This document shows positions 46,770 to 59,768 of a stretch of 64,000 nucleotides of DNA, piece after piece; the stretch's first letter is position 1; each line of letters begins with the position of its first letter. A model generated the notes under the pieces. That model made no database searches. It was not told where the DNA came from and worked only from the letters and a program-made list of their open reading frames with translations. The stretch comes from Panulirus ornatus. Lineage: Eukaryota; Arthropoda; Malacostraca; Decapoda; Palinuridae. The stretch lies in contig NC_092238.1 of NCBI RefSeq assembly GCF_036320965.1, forward strand, positions 17,370,194 through 17,434,193, given 5' to 3'. The position numbers were made by a program, and so were the translations under genes.

Positions 46770-47457
46770 ATGACAGTACTTACATCTCAACTAAGCTGTC
46801 CCTCAACCCTGATGAACCTTGCAATTAATCACCTTTACCCTCAACATTCTTTTTTCACACAATCTTCCAAACTTAGTAACCAACTTCTGCGGTTTCTCAG
46901 TCGAATCTTCCACTAGTGTATCATCAGCAAACAACTGACTCACTTCCCAGGCGCCTTCATCAACTACATACTGAATCTTTGTCCCTTATTCTAAAACCGT
47001 TGTATATACCTCCCTCACCAACGCCTTCCATAAGCAAATCAAATATCAATGGCGACATCACACACCCCTGCCACAGACCAGTCTTTACCTGAAACCGCTC
47101 ACTCTCCTCTCTTCCTACCCCTACACACGCCTTACACTTCTGAAAAAACTCATTGCTTTTTGTAGCTTTCCTTCCACACCATATATTCTTAAGACCTTCC
47201 ATAAGCCATTTCTATCACCAGTATTATATATTCTCTCCAGATCCATAAATGCCACATACAGATCCTTCTGATTTTCGAAGTATTTCTCACTCACATTCTT
47301 CAAAGCAAACACCTGATCCATACATCCTCTACCATTCCTGAAACCACACTGCTCCTCCCCAGTCTGATGCTCTGTACATGCCTTCACTCCCTCAATCATC
47401 ACTCGCCGAAACAGGTGATCAGGTACACTCAACAAACCTATACATTTATAGTTTGAA
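46770..47457 (-). mobile_element. Old RTE-A copy, RT segment
   Basis: Minus-strand RT from LSVPDHLFRRV through EEQCGFRNGRGCMDQVFALKN (47435-47121) and RQGC-like WQGCVMSP to the KLVTKF block. Motif A reads AFMDLERIYN, losing the second Asp-bearing part. Diverged. Confidence 0.8.
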
Positions 47458-48035
47458 CTGTATGCGCGGAGGAGGGCGGATGTGTTGGAAATGAGATGTT
47501 TGAGGAAAATATGTAGTGTGAGGTGGTTTGATCGAGTAAGTAATGAAAGGGTAAGAGAGATGTGTGGTAATATAAATAGTGTGGTTGAGAGAGCAGACGA
47601 GGGTGTATTGAAATGGTTTGGTCACATGGAGAGAATTAGTGGGGAATGATTGACCATTGGGATATATGTGTAAGAGGCGGAGGGAACGAGGAGAAGTGGG
47701 AGACCAAATTGGAGATGGAAGGATGGAGTGAACAAGATTCTGAGAGATCGGGGCCTGAACATGCAGGAGGGTGAAAGGCGTGCAAGGAATAGAGTAAATT
47801 GGAACGATGTGGTATACCGGGGTCGACGTGCTGTCAATGGATTGAACCAGGGCATGTGAAGCGTCTGGAGTAAACCATGGAAAGTTTTGTGGGGCCTGGA
47901 TGTGGAAAGGGAGATGTATTTCGGTGCATTATACATGACAGATAGAGACTGAGTGTGAACGAATGTGGCCTTTGTTGTCTTTTCCTATCGCTATCTCGCG
48001 CGCATGCAGGGGGAGGGGGTTGTAGCTCTCATGCG
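47458..48035 (+). mobile_element. RTE-A copy, long-3'UTR, 3' end
   Basis: Sense sequence from the RRADVLEMRCLRK block to the protein end near 47860 with a stop at about 47647, then the proximal long 3' UTR. Head to head with the preceding antisense copy. Confidence 0.85.
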
Positions 48036-48296
48036 TAATGCACCGAAGAAGAAATGATGTGAGTGAGAAAAGAATTGTGAAAGTGAGAGCTTGAAAATGA
48101 AGCTTGTGAAAAGATGAGCATAAAATAGCAAAAGGTGATGGTAAATGATGCCAGGAAAGTGTGTGAAGAATGGAAGGTGTCCAGGGAAGCAGTGGTGACG
48201 TGTGCGGGTGAAGTGTGGAACTTGCGGAATGCAAAGGAATACAAACAACAGCAGACCACTGGGTCCCTTCGAGGCTGTTTGTGATAGTGAAAGAGA
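48036..48296. other. Unassigned, possibly very old RTE-A
   Basis: One forward frame contains EEWKVSREAVVTCAGEV, which loosely resembles the RTE-A endonuclease-RT linker (EEWDVFREAVMACAKDA). Otherwise I see nothing. Confidence 0.3.
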
Positions 48297-48373
48297 TATA
48301 AAGATAGATGGATAGATAGATAAATAGATAGATAGATAGATAGATAGACAGATAGATAGATAGATAGATAGAT
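48297..48373. repeat. (GATA)n microsatellite
   Basis: About 19 AGAT units with minor variants. Confidence 0.95.
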
Positions 48374-48479
48374 GCCTATTGACCACAGTTTACATAGATG
48401 ATAAACACAATACATATATCATTATAACTGAAAATATGAACATTTGCTCCAGTACACTAAAATACACGACCAACGAAAG

Positions 48480-50274
48480 GTCTCAAACTATCTTGCATGG
48501 TAGACATGTAACATGAATAAGTAGGCTGGGTTGAGCACTTTACCAACATGTACTTAGAATATCCTAAGTGATCTGACAGGGAACGTTATCAGTATATTTA
48601 GAAGATAAATCATTTATGGAATTCAAATCATATAAACCTCTTAAATTTTGAATATTGGGACAGGCCTCAACCACATGTTTGTCAGTATGTACACAGCCAC
48701 ATAAACACACTCGCTCCTCCACCAACAAACGACCACACCCTCGCCTATTCCCCTTCTCACTGGCCAAATCGTGGCCACACATTCTAAGCCTTGTAAACGA
48801 CATTGTAAATAAATCATTCACTGCATGCTTTTCTGATATATACATCATGTACTGTAAAATCTAAGTTTACATTCTTATAAACATTGCATCTTGATGTGTT
48901 TGAATTCACTATTGAATTATGTACATCACGCACTAACGAAGTATTATTCAGAAAATTATTATCTAACATTGAGATGACAGTTCTCCCCACAACAGTATTA
49001 CAAGAATAACACAGTTGATGATAACAGACACCAGTGGATCATCATTCATGTCCCTCCTCTCACACAACATTGTATGAAAGTGTTGTACTGTTAGTAAGCC
49101 AGGCAATGTGAGGTAACCCAGCTCGGCATAACATACAAAGCTGCATGTTCTTCTTCTCACTCCTAGCAATTCTTTGATAGCCCAAATAAATAACTTAATT
49201 ACAGGTTTAGTATCAGCCCCTACATATGATTCACGCCCATATAGTAACGATGACATAAGAGCTGCTTAAAACACGCAACTTTTAATAACAAAGGAGACAT
49301 CATCGTTTTCTTAACAAATGACACAAAATTTCAAATAACTCAATTTGTCCTTTCATGTTCTCCACCCGTAAACACAGACCTGGCACATGTAACTGGTGAA
49401 GCTGAATATATATAACTCCTACAATGGCCAACCACCAAGCTTTTCACTAGGAGTGCCTCACAGTCACCATTATTACGAAAAATTGAGTTTTGCCAGGGTT
49501 TACCCTCATGCCATATTCCTCACAAAATTCCAGGAATACGCTAAGCTTCTTCATCGTATATCCTCTTGTTGTTGACAATAGTATAGTGTCATCTGCCACC
49601 GTTAATAGATGCGACCATTCTAAAAAAAAAAACACCCTTGAGTTGACATTTATCTTTCAGATTTTTTATCAACAAATCAAAGAATGATATGAAGGAAAAA
49701 CACGACTGGGATGATCCCTGAGTGACACCTACAGTCGCACTTACAGTAGCAGATCCCAGAACACATTCAGTAATACGGTACATGGACACAATAGCAGCAA
49801 ACCTAACCGTACCACGTCCTAACTGCTTCAATACAGTAAAAGATTTTTATCTAAGTACCAGCTTGTATGCCTTGGAGAAATCTACAAGTGAAACAAAAAG
49901 GTTTAATTTTCTTTCTTCTGGCTGCATCCGCAAGTAATCGTAGTGCCACAATGTGTTCTATATAACCTCTTTCCCTCTGTGTCCCAGCCTGGTCTCTATA
50001 TGAGTTAAACCACTGATATAACCTCTCACATACAATCAGTTATATAATCTAACAATAGAATTAGTGACACTGATGCCTCAGTAATTGTGTGGATCAGATC
50101 TATCACCCTTCTTCAAAGCAGTACAAATCTTTGCCCTAATCCACGACACAGGATACTGACCATAAAGAAATGCATTAATGAATGAAGAACTGATAGCCAT
50201 TGTGAGGGTAACAACGTAAACATACCGGAAGAGCCCGTCCGACCCTACCCCCACCCACCCACCCCCCCCCCCCC

Positions 50275-50305
<31 letters not shown>

Positions 50306-50725
50306 ACTTAATTTGGCTTTAACTTATGTTCGTGAATTTCTATGAGCAACATGGGGTCGTCTAGGATGGGAATAGTAACAGTGATATCATCAGTAAAAGA
50401 CTCTACGTTATCAGGAGGATTGAGAACATTTTCTAAATAAGCTTTAAATTCTTCCTCACTTGGGCATTCATTATCCACATAGCCTGATGCGTTTAGATTC
50501 CCCTTCCAGTCAGATGCTTTTCAAACTCTTAAGACATCATCATCATCTTGTAGTAATAGTTCCCGTCTACTTACATTATTTTCACAGCATTCAACATTCC
50601 TTCCAGGAGCCACACACTGCCTAGTACATCCCTAGCAAAGATATTTAAGTCATCTTAACAGAAACTTCAGTCTGGACAATCATTCCTTCAGGATCTTGTT
50701 TACCAACACTACTAAAGTTAACTAG
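48480..50725 (-). mobile_element. Third LINE lineage (LINE-C), RT and C-terminal region
   Basis: Minus-strand blocks in order: EEFKAYLENVLNPPDNVESF (about 50450), SWIRAKICTALKKGDRSD (50145), GISVTNSIVRLYN, KQLGRGTVRFAAIVSMYR (49830), VTQGSSQSCF, DDTILLSTTRGY (about 49590, motif C), EYGMRVNPGKTQFFVI, SLLYGRESYVGADTKPVIKL (49250), KELLGVRRRTC, and a Cys/His C-terminus RMCGHDLASEKGNRR...CGCVHTDKHVVEACP (48760-48680). The order is that of one non-LTR element, much degraded. I do not assign its clade. Confidence 0.75.
50254..50300. repeat. Poly-C / (CA)n microsatellite in LINE-C
   Basis: A CCCACC and C-run of about 25 bases followed by about 24 bases of CA repeats, inside the RT linker. Confidence 0.93.
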
Positions 50726-51652
50726 TTTCTTTGTGAGTGTACAAGTGTTAGCGCTTTGTGAGTGTACATGTGTTAGCTCTTTGTGAGTGTACAAGTGTTA
50801 GCTCTTTGTGAGTGTACAAGTGTTAGCTCTTTGTGAGTGTACAAGTGTTAGCTCTTTGTGAGTGTACAAGTGTTAGCTCTTTGTGAGTGTACAAGTGTTA
50901 GCTCTTTGTGAGTGTACAAGTGTTAGCTCTTTGTGAGTGTACAAGTGTTAGCTCTTTGTGAGTGTACAAGTGTTAGCTCTTTGTGAGTGTACAAGTGTTA
51001 GCTCTTTGTGAGTGTACATGTGTTAGCTCTTTGTGAGTGTACAAGTGTTAGCTCTTTGTGAGTGTACAAGTGTTAGCTCTTTGTGAGTGTACAAGTGTTA
51101 GCTCTTTGTGAGTGTACAAGTGTTAGCTCTTTGTGAGTGTACAAGTGTTAGCTCTTTGTGAGTGTACAAGTGTTAGCTCTTTGTGAGTGTACAAGTGTTA
51201 GCTCTTTGTGAGTGTACAAGTGTTAGCTCTTTGTGAGTGTACAAGTGTTAGCTCTTTGTGAGTGTACAAGTGTTAGCTCTTTGTGAGTGTACAAGTGTTA
51301 GCTCTTTGTGAGTGTACAAGTGTTAGCTCTTTGTGAGTGTACAAGTGTTAGCTCTTTGTGAGTGTACAAGTGTTCGCTCTTTGTGAGTGTACATGTGTTA
51401 GCTCTTTGTGAGTGTACAAGTGTTAGCTCTTTGTGAGTGTACAAGTGTTAGCTCTTTGTGAGTGTACAAGTGTTAGCTCTTTGTGAGTGTACAAGTGTTA
51501 GCTCTTTGTGAGTGTACAAGTGTTCGCTCTTTGTGAGTGTACAAGTGTTAGCTCTTTGTGAGTGTACAAGTGTTCGCTCTTTGTGAGTGTACAAGTGTTA
51601 GCTCTTTGTGAGTGTACAAGTGTTAGCTCTTTGTGAGTGTACATGTGTTAGC
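50726..51652. repeat. 25-bp minisatellite, about 37 copies, inside LINE-C
   Basis: Unit gttagctctttgtgagtgta plus CAAGT, almost invariant; variants are CATGT for CAAGT, TTCGCT for TTAGCT and one TTAGCG. The array separates the LINE-C endonuclease (51815-52376) from its RT part. The flank sequence TTTCTTTGTGAGTGTACAAG at the left edge shows the unit comes from the element's own codons. Confidence 0.95.
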
Positions 51653-52376
51653 ATTATCATATAGTGTCGAGTGATCTCCCTACAACACTGCATTCGTATG
51701 AATACTGTTCTGCAGGTCACTGCATGATATAAGAATCATTAATATAACCAATCAAACATTCACATACAATGCATGTGTCAAGTTCTGATATCCAACGTGT
51801 CTCCTTTCATGTAAGTTTCATGGCCAAGAAAGTGTTTTGTTATGAGTAACGAGATTATTGATCATCATCATCTGATCATCAGTGCATAAGGAGGACAATA
51901 ACTCAGAGTTAGGCAACATTAATCTCATCATTGATAACAAGATACGATAACTGATTATTTGGAAGAGTTTGCACATGTGTAAGTCTCTTACCGATCTTCC
52001 AAATCTTTCATTCATATGACCAACATGGATGTTACCACTGCGCATATAATTAGAATGTAATTTTCCTTGGATCGAAGGGAATGCTACAAGGGAATGATAG
52101 GGCGAGTCACAAGGGCTTATATAACACAATCCAAATAAAGTACCGGGAAAATTCTGAAACTGTAACCACACTTGATCATGTACTGAATAAGACAAACTGC
52201 TCCTCACACATACTACATTACCTCCTCGCCCACTAGACCCAATAGATTTGCTCCTATGAATCACATACCCAGGGAATGCAATTGGTGAACCAATATTACC
52301 TTTTTGATTTAAGAAAATCACATTAGATTTGAAATACATTTGGATTTCCGAAAGGCTGCCCATTAAGTACCTCACA
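51653..52376 (-). mobile_element. LINE-C endonuclease segment
   Basis: The minus-strand frame 52375-51818 reads PGYVIHRSKSIGSSGRGGNV, then VHDQVWLQF, CYISPCDSPYHS and NERFGRSVRDL, followed by LCTDDQMMMINNLVTHNKTL. This corresponds to the middle and end of the AP endonuclease and the start of the linker. It has the same strand and order as the RT part at 48480-50725, so both halves are parts of one copy split by the 25-bp array. It is 5' truncated and meets a sense CR1-like copy at 52376. Confidence 0.75.
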
Positions 52377-53412
52377 AGAGACTTTTATTAAAATGTGAAG
52401 CACACAGAATCGATGAAAAGCTCTGTACATGGATCAGAGACCTGCTTACCATAAGAAAGCAGTGTATAGTATTAGCTGGTGAAGCCTCAGATTGGTAAGA
52501 CGTAACCATCGGTGTGCCACAGGGGTCAGTCCTAGACCCAAATCTTGTCATAATATATATTAATGACCTACAATTTGATCTCATATCTAAGTTCTCCAAG
52601 TTTGCTGACGATACTAAACTCGGAGGTAGAGCTGTAAACAGGAAGGGCTGCGAAATTATTCAAAGAGATCTTAACTTACTAGCAGAGTGGTCAGACAGAT
52701 GGTAAATGAAGTTTGATGTAGACAAGCGTAAAGTTATGCAGTTTGGAGACAAGAATATATGTTGCTATTACAAACTATTCGGAAACTCTCTAACTAAAGT
52801 AAATGAAGAAAAGGACCGTAGAGTTGTCATTAGCAACAATCTGAAATACATTAAACAGTGTCAAGGAGCAAGTTAAAAAGGTAATCAAATGTTAAGTTTC
52901 ATAGCCAGGATCATAGATTTCAAGACACCAGAAACAATTTTCACACTTTATGATTCTCTAGGAAGACCACACCTTGAATATGCAGTCCAGATTTGGTTCC
53001 CAGACTATAAAAAAGACGAGAAAAAGGTAGACCAAGTACAAAGACGGGCGACAAAACTGAACCCATCCCTTAGAAATCTGGCATACAAAGAGAGGCTAAA
53101 AGCATTGGATCACTTCTCCCTTAAAAAGCGTATACTTTGCTGCAACTTAATCCAAGTGTTCAAAATTCTGAACAAGTTTGATAAAGGAAATAACGAACAT
53201 CTTTCGAAGTACTAGAAAATACGGTTACCAGGACAAATAGAATAAAACTCAAAGCTAAAAGATGTAGTACGGATGTGGGGAAAAGCTTCTTTTCCTATAG
53301 GTGTGTTGAGCACTGGAATAAGTTACCATCAGCAGTAGTGAATGCTAAGACTATAACTACCTTCAAAAGTCGTTTAGACAAATATTTCATAAATTCAAGC
53401 ATACTATGAGAA
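52377..53412 (+). mobile_element. CR1/L2-like LINE, 3' half of RT
   Basis: Forward blocks: [19 protein letters not shown] (52514-52570), motif [22 protein letters not shown], then LSFIARIIDFKTPETIFTLY, RPHLEYAVQIWFP, KVDQVQRRATKLNPSLRNL and KERLKALDHFSLKKR, ending near FKSRLDKYF-like codons at about 53380. The FADD box is intact but several stops occur (52497, 52703, 53213). Complementary in content to the 5' half at 42.2-44.5 kb. Confidence 0.82.
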
Positions 53413-54050
53413 AAAACGCCAGAGATAAATTGTATAAGCGACAGCGGTAACGGGGACACTAGAAGGCTAATGTGCAGCAGCAGGGAGTCGGTGATAGATT
53501 AAAAGAACTGCTGAGTGGAATTGATTTTTCTTGTCAAGTTAAACTCATCTGTTTTACCAGACACTCAGCCGTTGGCCAATCAGGCCTTCTGTTGTCTGTC
53601 TTTCTGATGTAAACTCACGTAAACATTATTTTACTCTAATGTAGTGCATACACCATAAATATTCCATGAAGTGAACTTTATGTCACCGACTCGCTGTGGA
53701 CGACTTAGAAAACCGTTGGATTCGAGGTATCGATGACGTGACCATTCTTACAGAGCTTCCTGTCGTAGGTGCTGAGGTGGATCACACAGTCAACATTCTC
53801 AGGGACGTAACGTCTCAGCTTTCCCCACACGATCACATAACCTCTGTCATTCCCTTCTCATAGCTGGATTGAGGTCCTCCTTAACGTAGTTCCACCTCCT
53901 ATTCATCTCACCAGCGGTCTTCACATGCTTAGCTTGATCCAATATAGTGCCTCACATACACTGGTCATTGAGGGTGAGAAGTATAGGGCGGCAGCGAGTA
54001 GACCTGCCCTCACCCACCCACTGCACCAGTAGTGTGGTGTTGTTTATATA
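53413..54050. other. Non-repetitive stretch; possible decayed exon on minus strand
   Basis: On the minus strand near 53945-53700 two frames joined by a shift read NRRWNYVKEDLNPAMRRE and then KLRRYVPENVDCVIHLSTYD, which look coding in composition. I do not recognise a family. The rest shows nothing. Confidence 0.3.
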
Positions 54051-54290
54051 ACTTTGTATTACTGGCGGTACCTCGGTACCGTGGGAAATGGCGAACACAA
54101 AAAAAGAATAATCAATATACATATTTGTGTGGCCGTTGGCAATTCAAAGGTGGGTCGTTTTGGTGACTGTTTCTTTCCCTACACCTCAGAACTTTGGAAC
54201 TCTCTACATTCTCGTGTCTTTTCTAATAACCATGACCTAGCACACTCTAAAAGAAAGGTGTTCCACTTCCTCTTAGATTCGTAAATACTT
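54051..54290 (+). mobile_element. Jockey-like LINE 3' end fragment
   Basis: Forward translation includes GDCFFPYTSELWNSLHSRVF then SKRKVFHFL, the C-terminal block also found at the left edge of the window. Preceded by ACCGTGGGAAATGGCGAA, a motif shared with the tail of the composite short elements. Confidence 0.55.
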
Positions 54291-54306
54291 TCCCGTGTCT
54301 CTTATT

Positions 54307-54660
<354 letters not shown>

Positions 54661-54727
<67 letters not shown>
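54661..54727. repeat. (TA)n microsatellite
   Basis: Pure TA between a composite element and a foldback element. Confidence 0.96.
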
Positions 54728-54731
<4 letters not shown>

Positions 54732-54965
54732 AAGGCTCACAATTTTGCGCGTGATCAAGTATATTCCTATGAGTCCACGAGGAAAATGAAACACGATAAG
54801 TTCCTAAGTGCACTTTCGTGTAATAATCACATCATCAGGGGAGACACAAGATAGAAATATAACAGACTGTTATATTTCTCTCTTGTGTCTCCCCTGATGA
54901 TGTGATTATTACACGAAAGTGTAGTAGGGAACTTATCGTGTTTCATTTTCCTCGTGAACTCTTAG

Positions 54966-54970
<5 letters not shown>
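54728..54970. mobile_element. Foldback (MITE-like) element, near-perfect hairpin
   Basis: Arms of about 100 bases (54760-54862 and 54868-54970) pair almost perfectly around a 5-base loop, with ends TATTCCTATGAGTCCACGAG / CTCGTGAACTCTTAGGAATA. A further 32 bases on the left (GGCTCACAATTTTGCGCGTG region) have no partner; on the right a TA tract begins exactly where that partner should be. No coding capacity. Confidence 0.85.

Positions 54971-55052
<82 letters not shown>
54969..55052. repeat. (TA)n plus poly-T
   Basis: About 70 bases of TA and 14 T before an antisense RTE-A tail. Confidence 0.95.
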
Positions 55053-56271
<1,219 letters not shown>

Positions 56272-56273
<2 letters not shown>

Positions 56274-57316
56274 GGAGAAAAACTGGAAGAAATGAAGTGT
56301 TTTAGATATCTGGGAGTGGATTTGGCAGCGGATGGAACCATGGAAGCGGAAGTGAATCATAGGGTGAAGGAGGGGGCGAAAGTTCTGGGAGCTTTGAAGA
56401 TATGTGAAAGTCGAGAACATTATCTCGGAAAGCAAAAATGGGTATGTTTGAAGGAATAGTGGTTCCAGCAATGTTATATGGTTGGGAGGCGTGGGCTATG
56501 GATAGAGTTGTGCGGAGGAGGGTGGATGTTCTGGAAATGAGATGTTTGAGGACAATATGTGGTGTGAGGTGGTTTGATCGCGTACGTAATGATAGGGTAA
56601 GAGAGATATGTGGTAATAAAAAGAGTGTGGTTGAGAGAGCAGAAGAGGGTGTTTTGAAATGGTTTGGTCACATGGAGAGAATGAGTGAGGAAAGATTGAC
56701 CAAGAGGATATATGTGTCAGAGATGGAGGGAACGAGGAGAAGTGGGAGACCAAATTGGAGGTGGAAAGATGGCGTGAAAAAGATTTTGAGTGATCGGGGC
56801 CTAGAAATGCAGGAGGGTGAAAGGCGTGCAAGGAATAGAGTGAATTGGAACGATGTGGTATACCGGGGTCGGCTTGCTGTCAATGGATTGAACCAAGGCA
56901 TGTGAAGCGTCTGGGGTAAACCATGGAAAGTTCTGTGGGGCCTGGTTGTGGAAAGGGAGCTGTGGTTTCAGTGCATTATTACTTGACAGCTAGAGACTGA
57001 GTGTGAACGAATGTGGCCTTCGTTGTCTTTTCCTAGCGCTACCTCGCTCACATGAGGGGGGAGGGGGTTGTTATTTCATGTGTGGCGGGGTGGCGATGGA
57101 AAAGAATAAAGGCAGACAGTATGAATAATGTACATGTGTATATATGTATAAATCTGCGTGTGTATAAAGATGTATACATTGAGATGTATAGGTATGTATA
57201 TTTGCGTGTGTGGACGTGTATGTATATACATGTGTATGTGAGTGGGTTGGGACATTCTTTCGTCAGTTTCCTTGCTTTACCTCGCTAACGTGGGAGACAG
57301 CGACAAAGCAAATTAA
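56272..57316 (+). mobile_element. RTE-A copy, long-3'UTR, C-terminal domain
   Basis: Sense copy starting at GATGGAGAAAAACTGG. A short deletion near 56400 shifts frame, after which 56438-56905 is open. Asn-type EVNHR. The long 3' UTR is complete to GCGACAAAGCAAATTAAATG. Confidence 0.9.
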
Positions 57317-57332
57317 ATGAATAAATAAATAA

Positions 57333-57349
57333 ATATATATATATATATT
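57333..57349. repeat. Short (TA)n tract
   Basis: About 17 bases of TA after AAATAAATAAATAAAT, the shortest inter-element tract in the pile. Confidence 0.9.
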
Positions 57350-58267
57350 CATGTGAGAAACTGCAGAAGCTGGTGACTGAGTTTGGTAAAGTGTGTGAAA
57401 GAAGAAAGTTAAGAGTAAATGTGAATAAGAGCAAGGTTATTAGGTACAGTAGGGTAGAGGGTCAAGTCAATTAGGAGGTAAGTTTGAATGGAGAAAAACT
57501 GGAGGAAGTAAAGTGTTTTAGATATCTGGGAGTGGATCTGGCAGCGGATGGAACCATGGAAGCGGAAGTGGATCATAGGGTGGGGGAGGGGGCGAAAATC
57601 CTGGGAGCCTTGAAGAATGTGTGGAAGTCGAGAACATTATCTCGGAAAGCAAAAATGGGTATGTTTGAAGGAATATTGGTTCCAACAATGTTGTATGGTT
57701 GCGAGGCGTGGGCTATGGATAGAGTTGTGCGCAGGAGGATGGATGTGCTGGAAATGAGATGTTTGAGGACAATGTGTGGTGTGAGGTGGTTTGATCGAGT
57801 AAGTAACGTAAGGGTAAGAGAGGTGTGTGGAAATAAAAAGAGCGTGGTTGAGAGAGCAGAAGAGTGTGTTTTGAAATGGTTTGGGCACATGGAGAGAATG
57901 AGTGAGGAAAGATTGACCAAGAGGATATACGTGTCGGAGGTGGAGGGAACGAGGAGAAGTGGAAGACCAAATTGGAGGTGGAAAGATGGAGTGAAAAAGA
58001 GTTTGTGTGATCGGGGCCTGAACATGCAGGAGGGTGAAAGGAGGGCAAGGAATAGAGTGAATTGGATCGATGTGGTATACCGGGGTTGACGTGCTGTCAG
58101 TGGATTGAATCAGGGCATGTGAAGCGTCTGGGGTAAACCATGGAAAGCTGTGTAGGTATGTATATTTGCGTGTGTAGACGTATGTATATACATGTGTATG
58201 GGGGTGGGTTGGGCCATTTCTTTCGTCTGTTTTCTTGCGCTACCTCGCAAACGCGGGAGACAGCGAC

Positions 58268-58268
<1 letters not shown>
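57350..58268 (+). mobile_element. RTE-A copy, short-3'UTR, post-FADD region to end
   Basis: Starts at TTCATGTGAGAAACTGCAG, has a stop at 57473 (TAG), then is open 57484-58089 with Asp-type EVDHR, and carries the short 3' UTR ending GACAGCGACCAAA before TA. Confidence 0.9.

Positions 58269-58270
<2 letters not shown>

Positions 58271-58341
<71 letters not shown>
58271..58341. repeat. (TA)n microsatellite
   Basis: Pure TA between an RTE-A tail and a composite element. Confidence 0.96.
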
Positions 58342-58346
<5 letters not shown>

Positions 58347-58569
58347 AGTATTCGCCATTTCCCGCGTTAGCAAGGTAGCGTTAAGACCAGAGGACTGGGC
58401 CTCTGAGGGAATATCCTCACCTGGCCCCCTTCTCTGTTCCTTCTTTTGGAAAATTAAAAAAAAAGACAAGAGGGGAGGATTTCCAGCCCCCCGCTCCCTC
58501 CCCTTTTAGTCGCCTTGTACGACACGCATGGAATACGTGGGAAGTATTCTTTCTCCCCTATCCTCAGGG

Positions 58570-58573
<4 letters not shown>
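58342..58573 (-). mobile_element. Composite short element, copy 4
   Basis: Minus-strand copy with the TATCCTGAGGATAGGGG head at 58573 (one substitution in CCTGGGG), GTCGTACAAGGCGACTAA, and the GCTACCTTGCTAACGCGGGA tail at 58355-58380. TA on both sides. Confidence 0.78.

Positions 58574-58631
<58 letters not shown>
58574..58631. repeat. (TA)n microsatellite
   Basis: Pure TA; the right boundary of the RTE-A-rich pile. Confidence 0.96.
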
Positions 58632-58635
<4 letters not shown>

Positions 58636-59579
58636 ATCATAGAATTATATCGTCGAACTGATGTTCAGAAGTTTACTCTTATTGGACTGCCAATTTTTAT
58701 ACGCAACACCGTAATGTAGAAAAAAAATAGTAGCAGTTTGGTGTGTGTAATATTTCCCACATTTGACATTGGCTCCAACTGTAGTAATCAAAAGTTATAA
58801 CATAGTAAGCTTGGGAAGAGCGGGAAGCTGCACAGCAAGTGTAAATGAGAGAGAGGTAATGGTGGCCGCGTCAGGCAACTGCCTTATTTACCGATGGGGT
58901 CCCTGGGGCATCTCTTGTGGTGCCACGGGACCCCAGGATGAACAATGAATCAGATATCCCTTAAGTTGAACACTGCTCTCACCTGCATCGTTCCGTGAGC
59001 TGAACACTGGTCATATCCCTGCATGTTTACTGTCTTCTGTCACACCCCTGACGACATGAACGCCACCCCCACTGCTCCTGTCCTCCTCGGTTGTCCCTTC
59101 TATCAACTTTACCGTAATTTAGCGCAGCTGACGACAGTACTATGTCGACGTACAAGGCAGTACTATATCGTTGCTGAAGGCGGTAAAATATCACAGTTGA
59201 AGGCAGGACTATGTCGCAGCTGACATTTGTGTCTCATTATTGAGAGACGAGTCTTACAAGGTCGTAAACCTTCATCAGAGGCCTTACCGTGATGACGACC
59301 AGAGGGTCAGTACCCGTCTACTCCAGGTTCAAACGCGCGCATTTTGGGTTGTGGACGGAGAGGACTCAGGCTGAAGTAACGTGTTGCTTGTGTGCTGTTC
59401 CTTGAGGCACATCCTCCCCAGGTACCGTAGCCTCTCACTCATTCACTGCTCGAGTCGCCTTGTGGTGGTGGCACGAAATAACTTGCTTATGAAAAAAAAC
59501 AAAAAACATAAGAACTAACAGAATTGACAAAATGTTCAGTTTCTATTTCATACGACTTAGTAGTTCTATTTTTCTGTAG

Positions 59580-59768
59580 TGACCGACATAGCACAGGCAA
59601 AACATATCCCAATCGAGGTCATCCCGGGGTGAAAGAAAATAGGAACAGGAAGAGAAAGCAGAAATTAGCCATGACTCCGGAGGTTTTTGTAGACCTGACT
59701 GAAAAGAAAGAAAAGTTGTATAGGAAGAAAAAAGACAACAGAAGGAAGAGAACGCCACAGCTTAGATG
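59580..59768 (+). CDS. Candidate terminal exon of a basic protein, unassigned
   Basis: A strong acceptor-like sequence (TTCTATTTTTCTGTAG, ending 59579) precedes a 63-codon frame ending at TGA 59766-59768. It reads NRGHPGVKENRNRKRKQKL, then MTPEVFVDLTEKKEKLYRKK, a lysine-rich helical tail. I do not recognise the family. It may be the last exon of a nuclear protein or a transposase relic. No upstream exon is identified. Confidence 0.25.

Noticed and set aside
48029..48386. Minus-strand frames rich in Leu-Ser-Ile-Tyr
   Set aside because: Translation of the GATA repeat and its flank.
50726..51652. CRISPR-like array
   Set aside because: The 25-bp units are head to tail with no unique spacers, inside a eukaryotic LINE.
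59000..59230. Plus-strand frame reading Met-Phe-Thr-Val at 59023
   Set aside because: No recognisable domain, and frame continuity over 66 codons is not unusual by chance.
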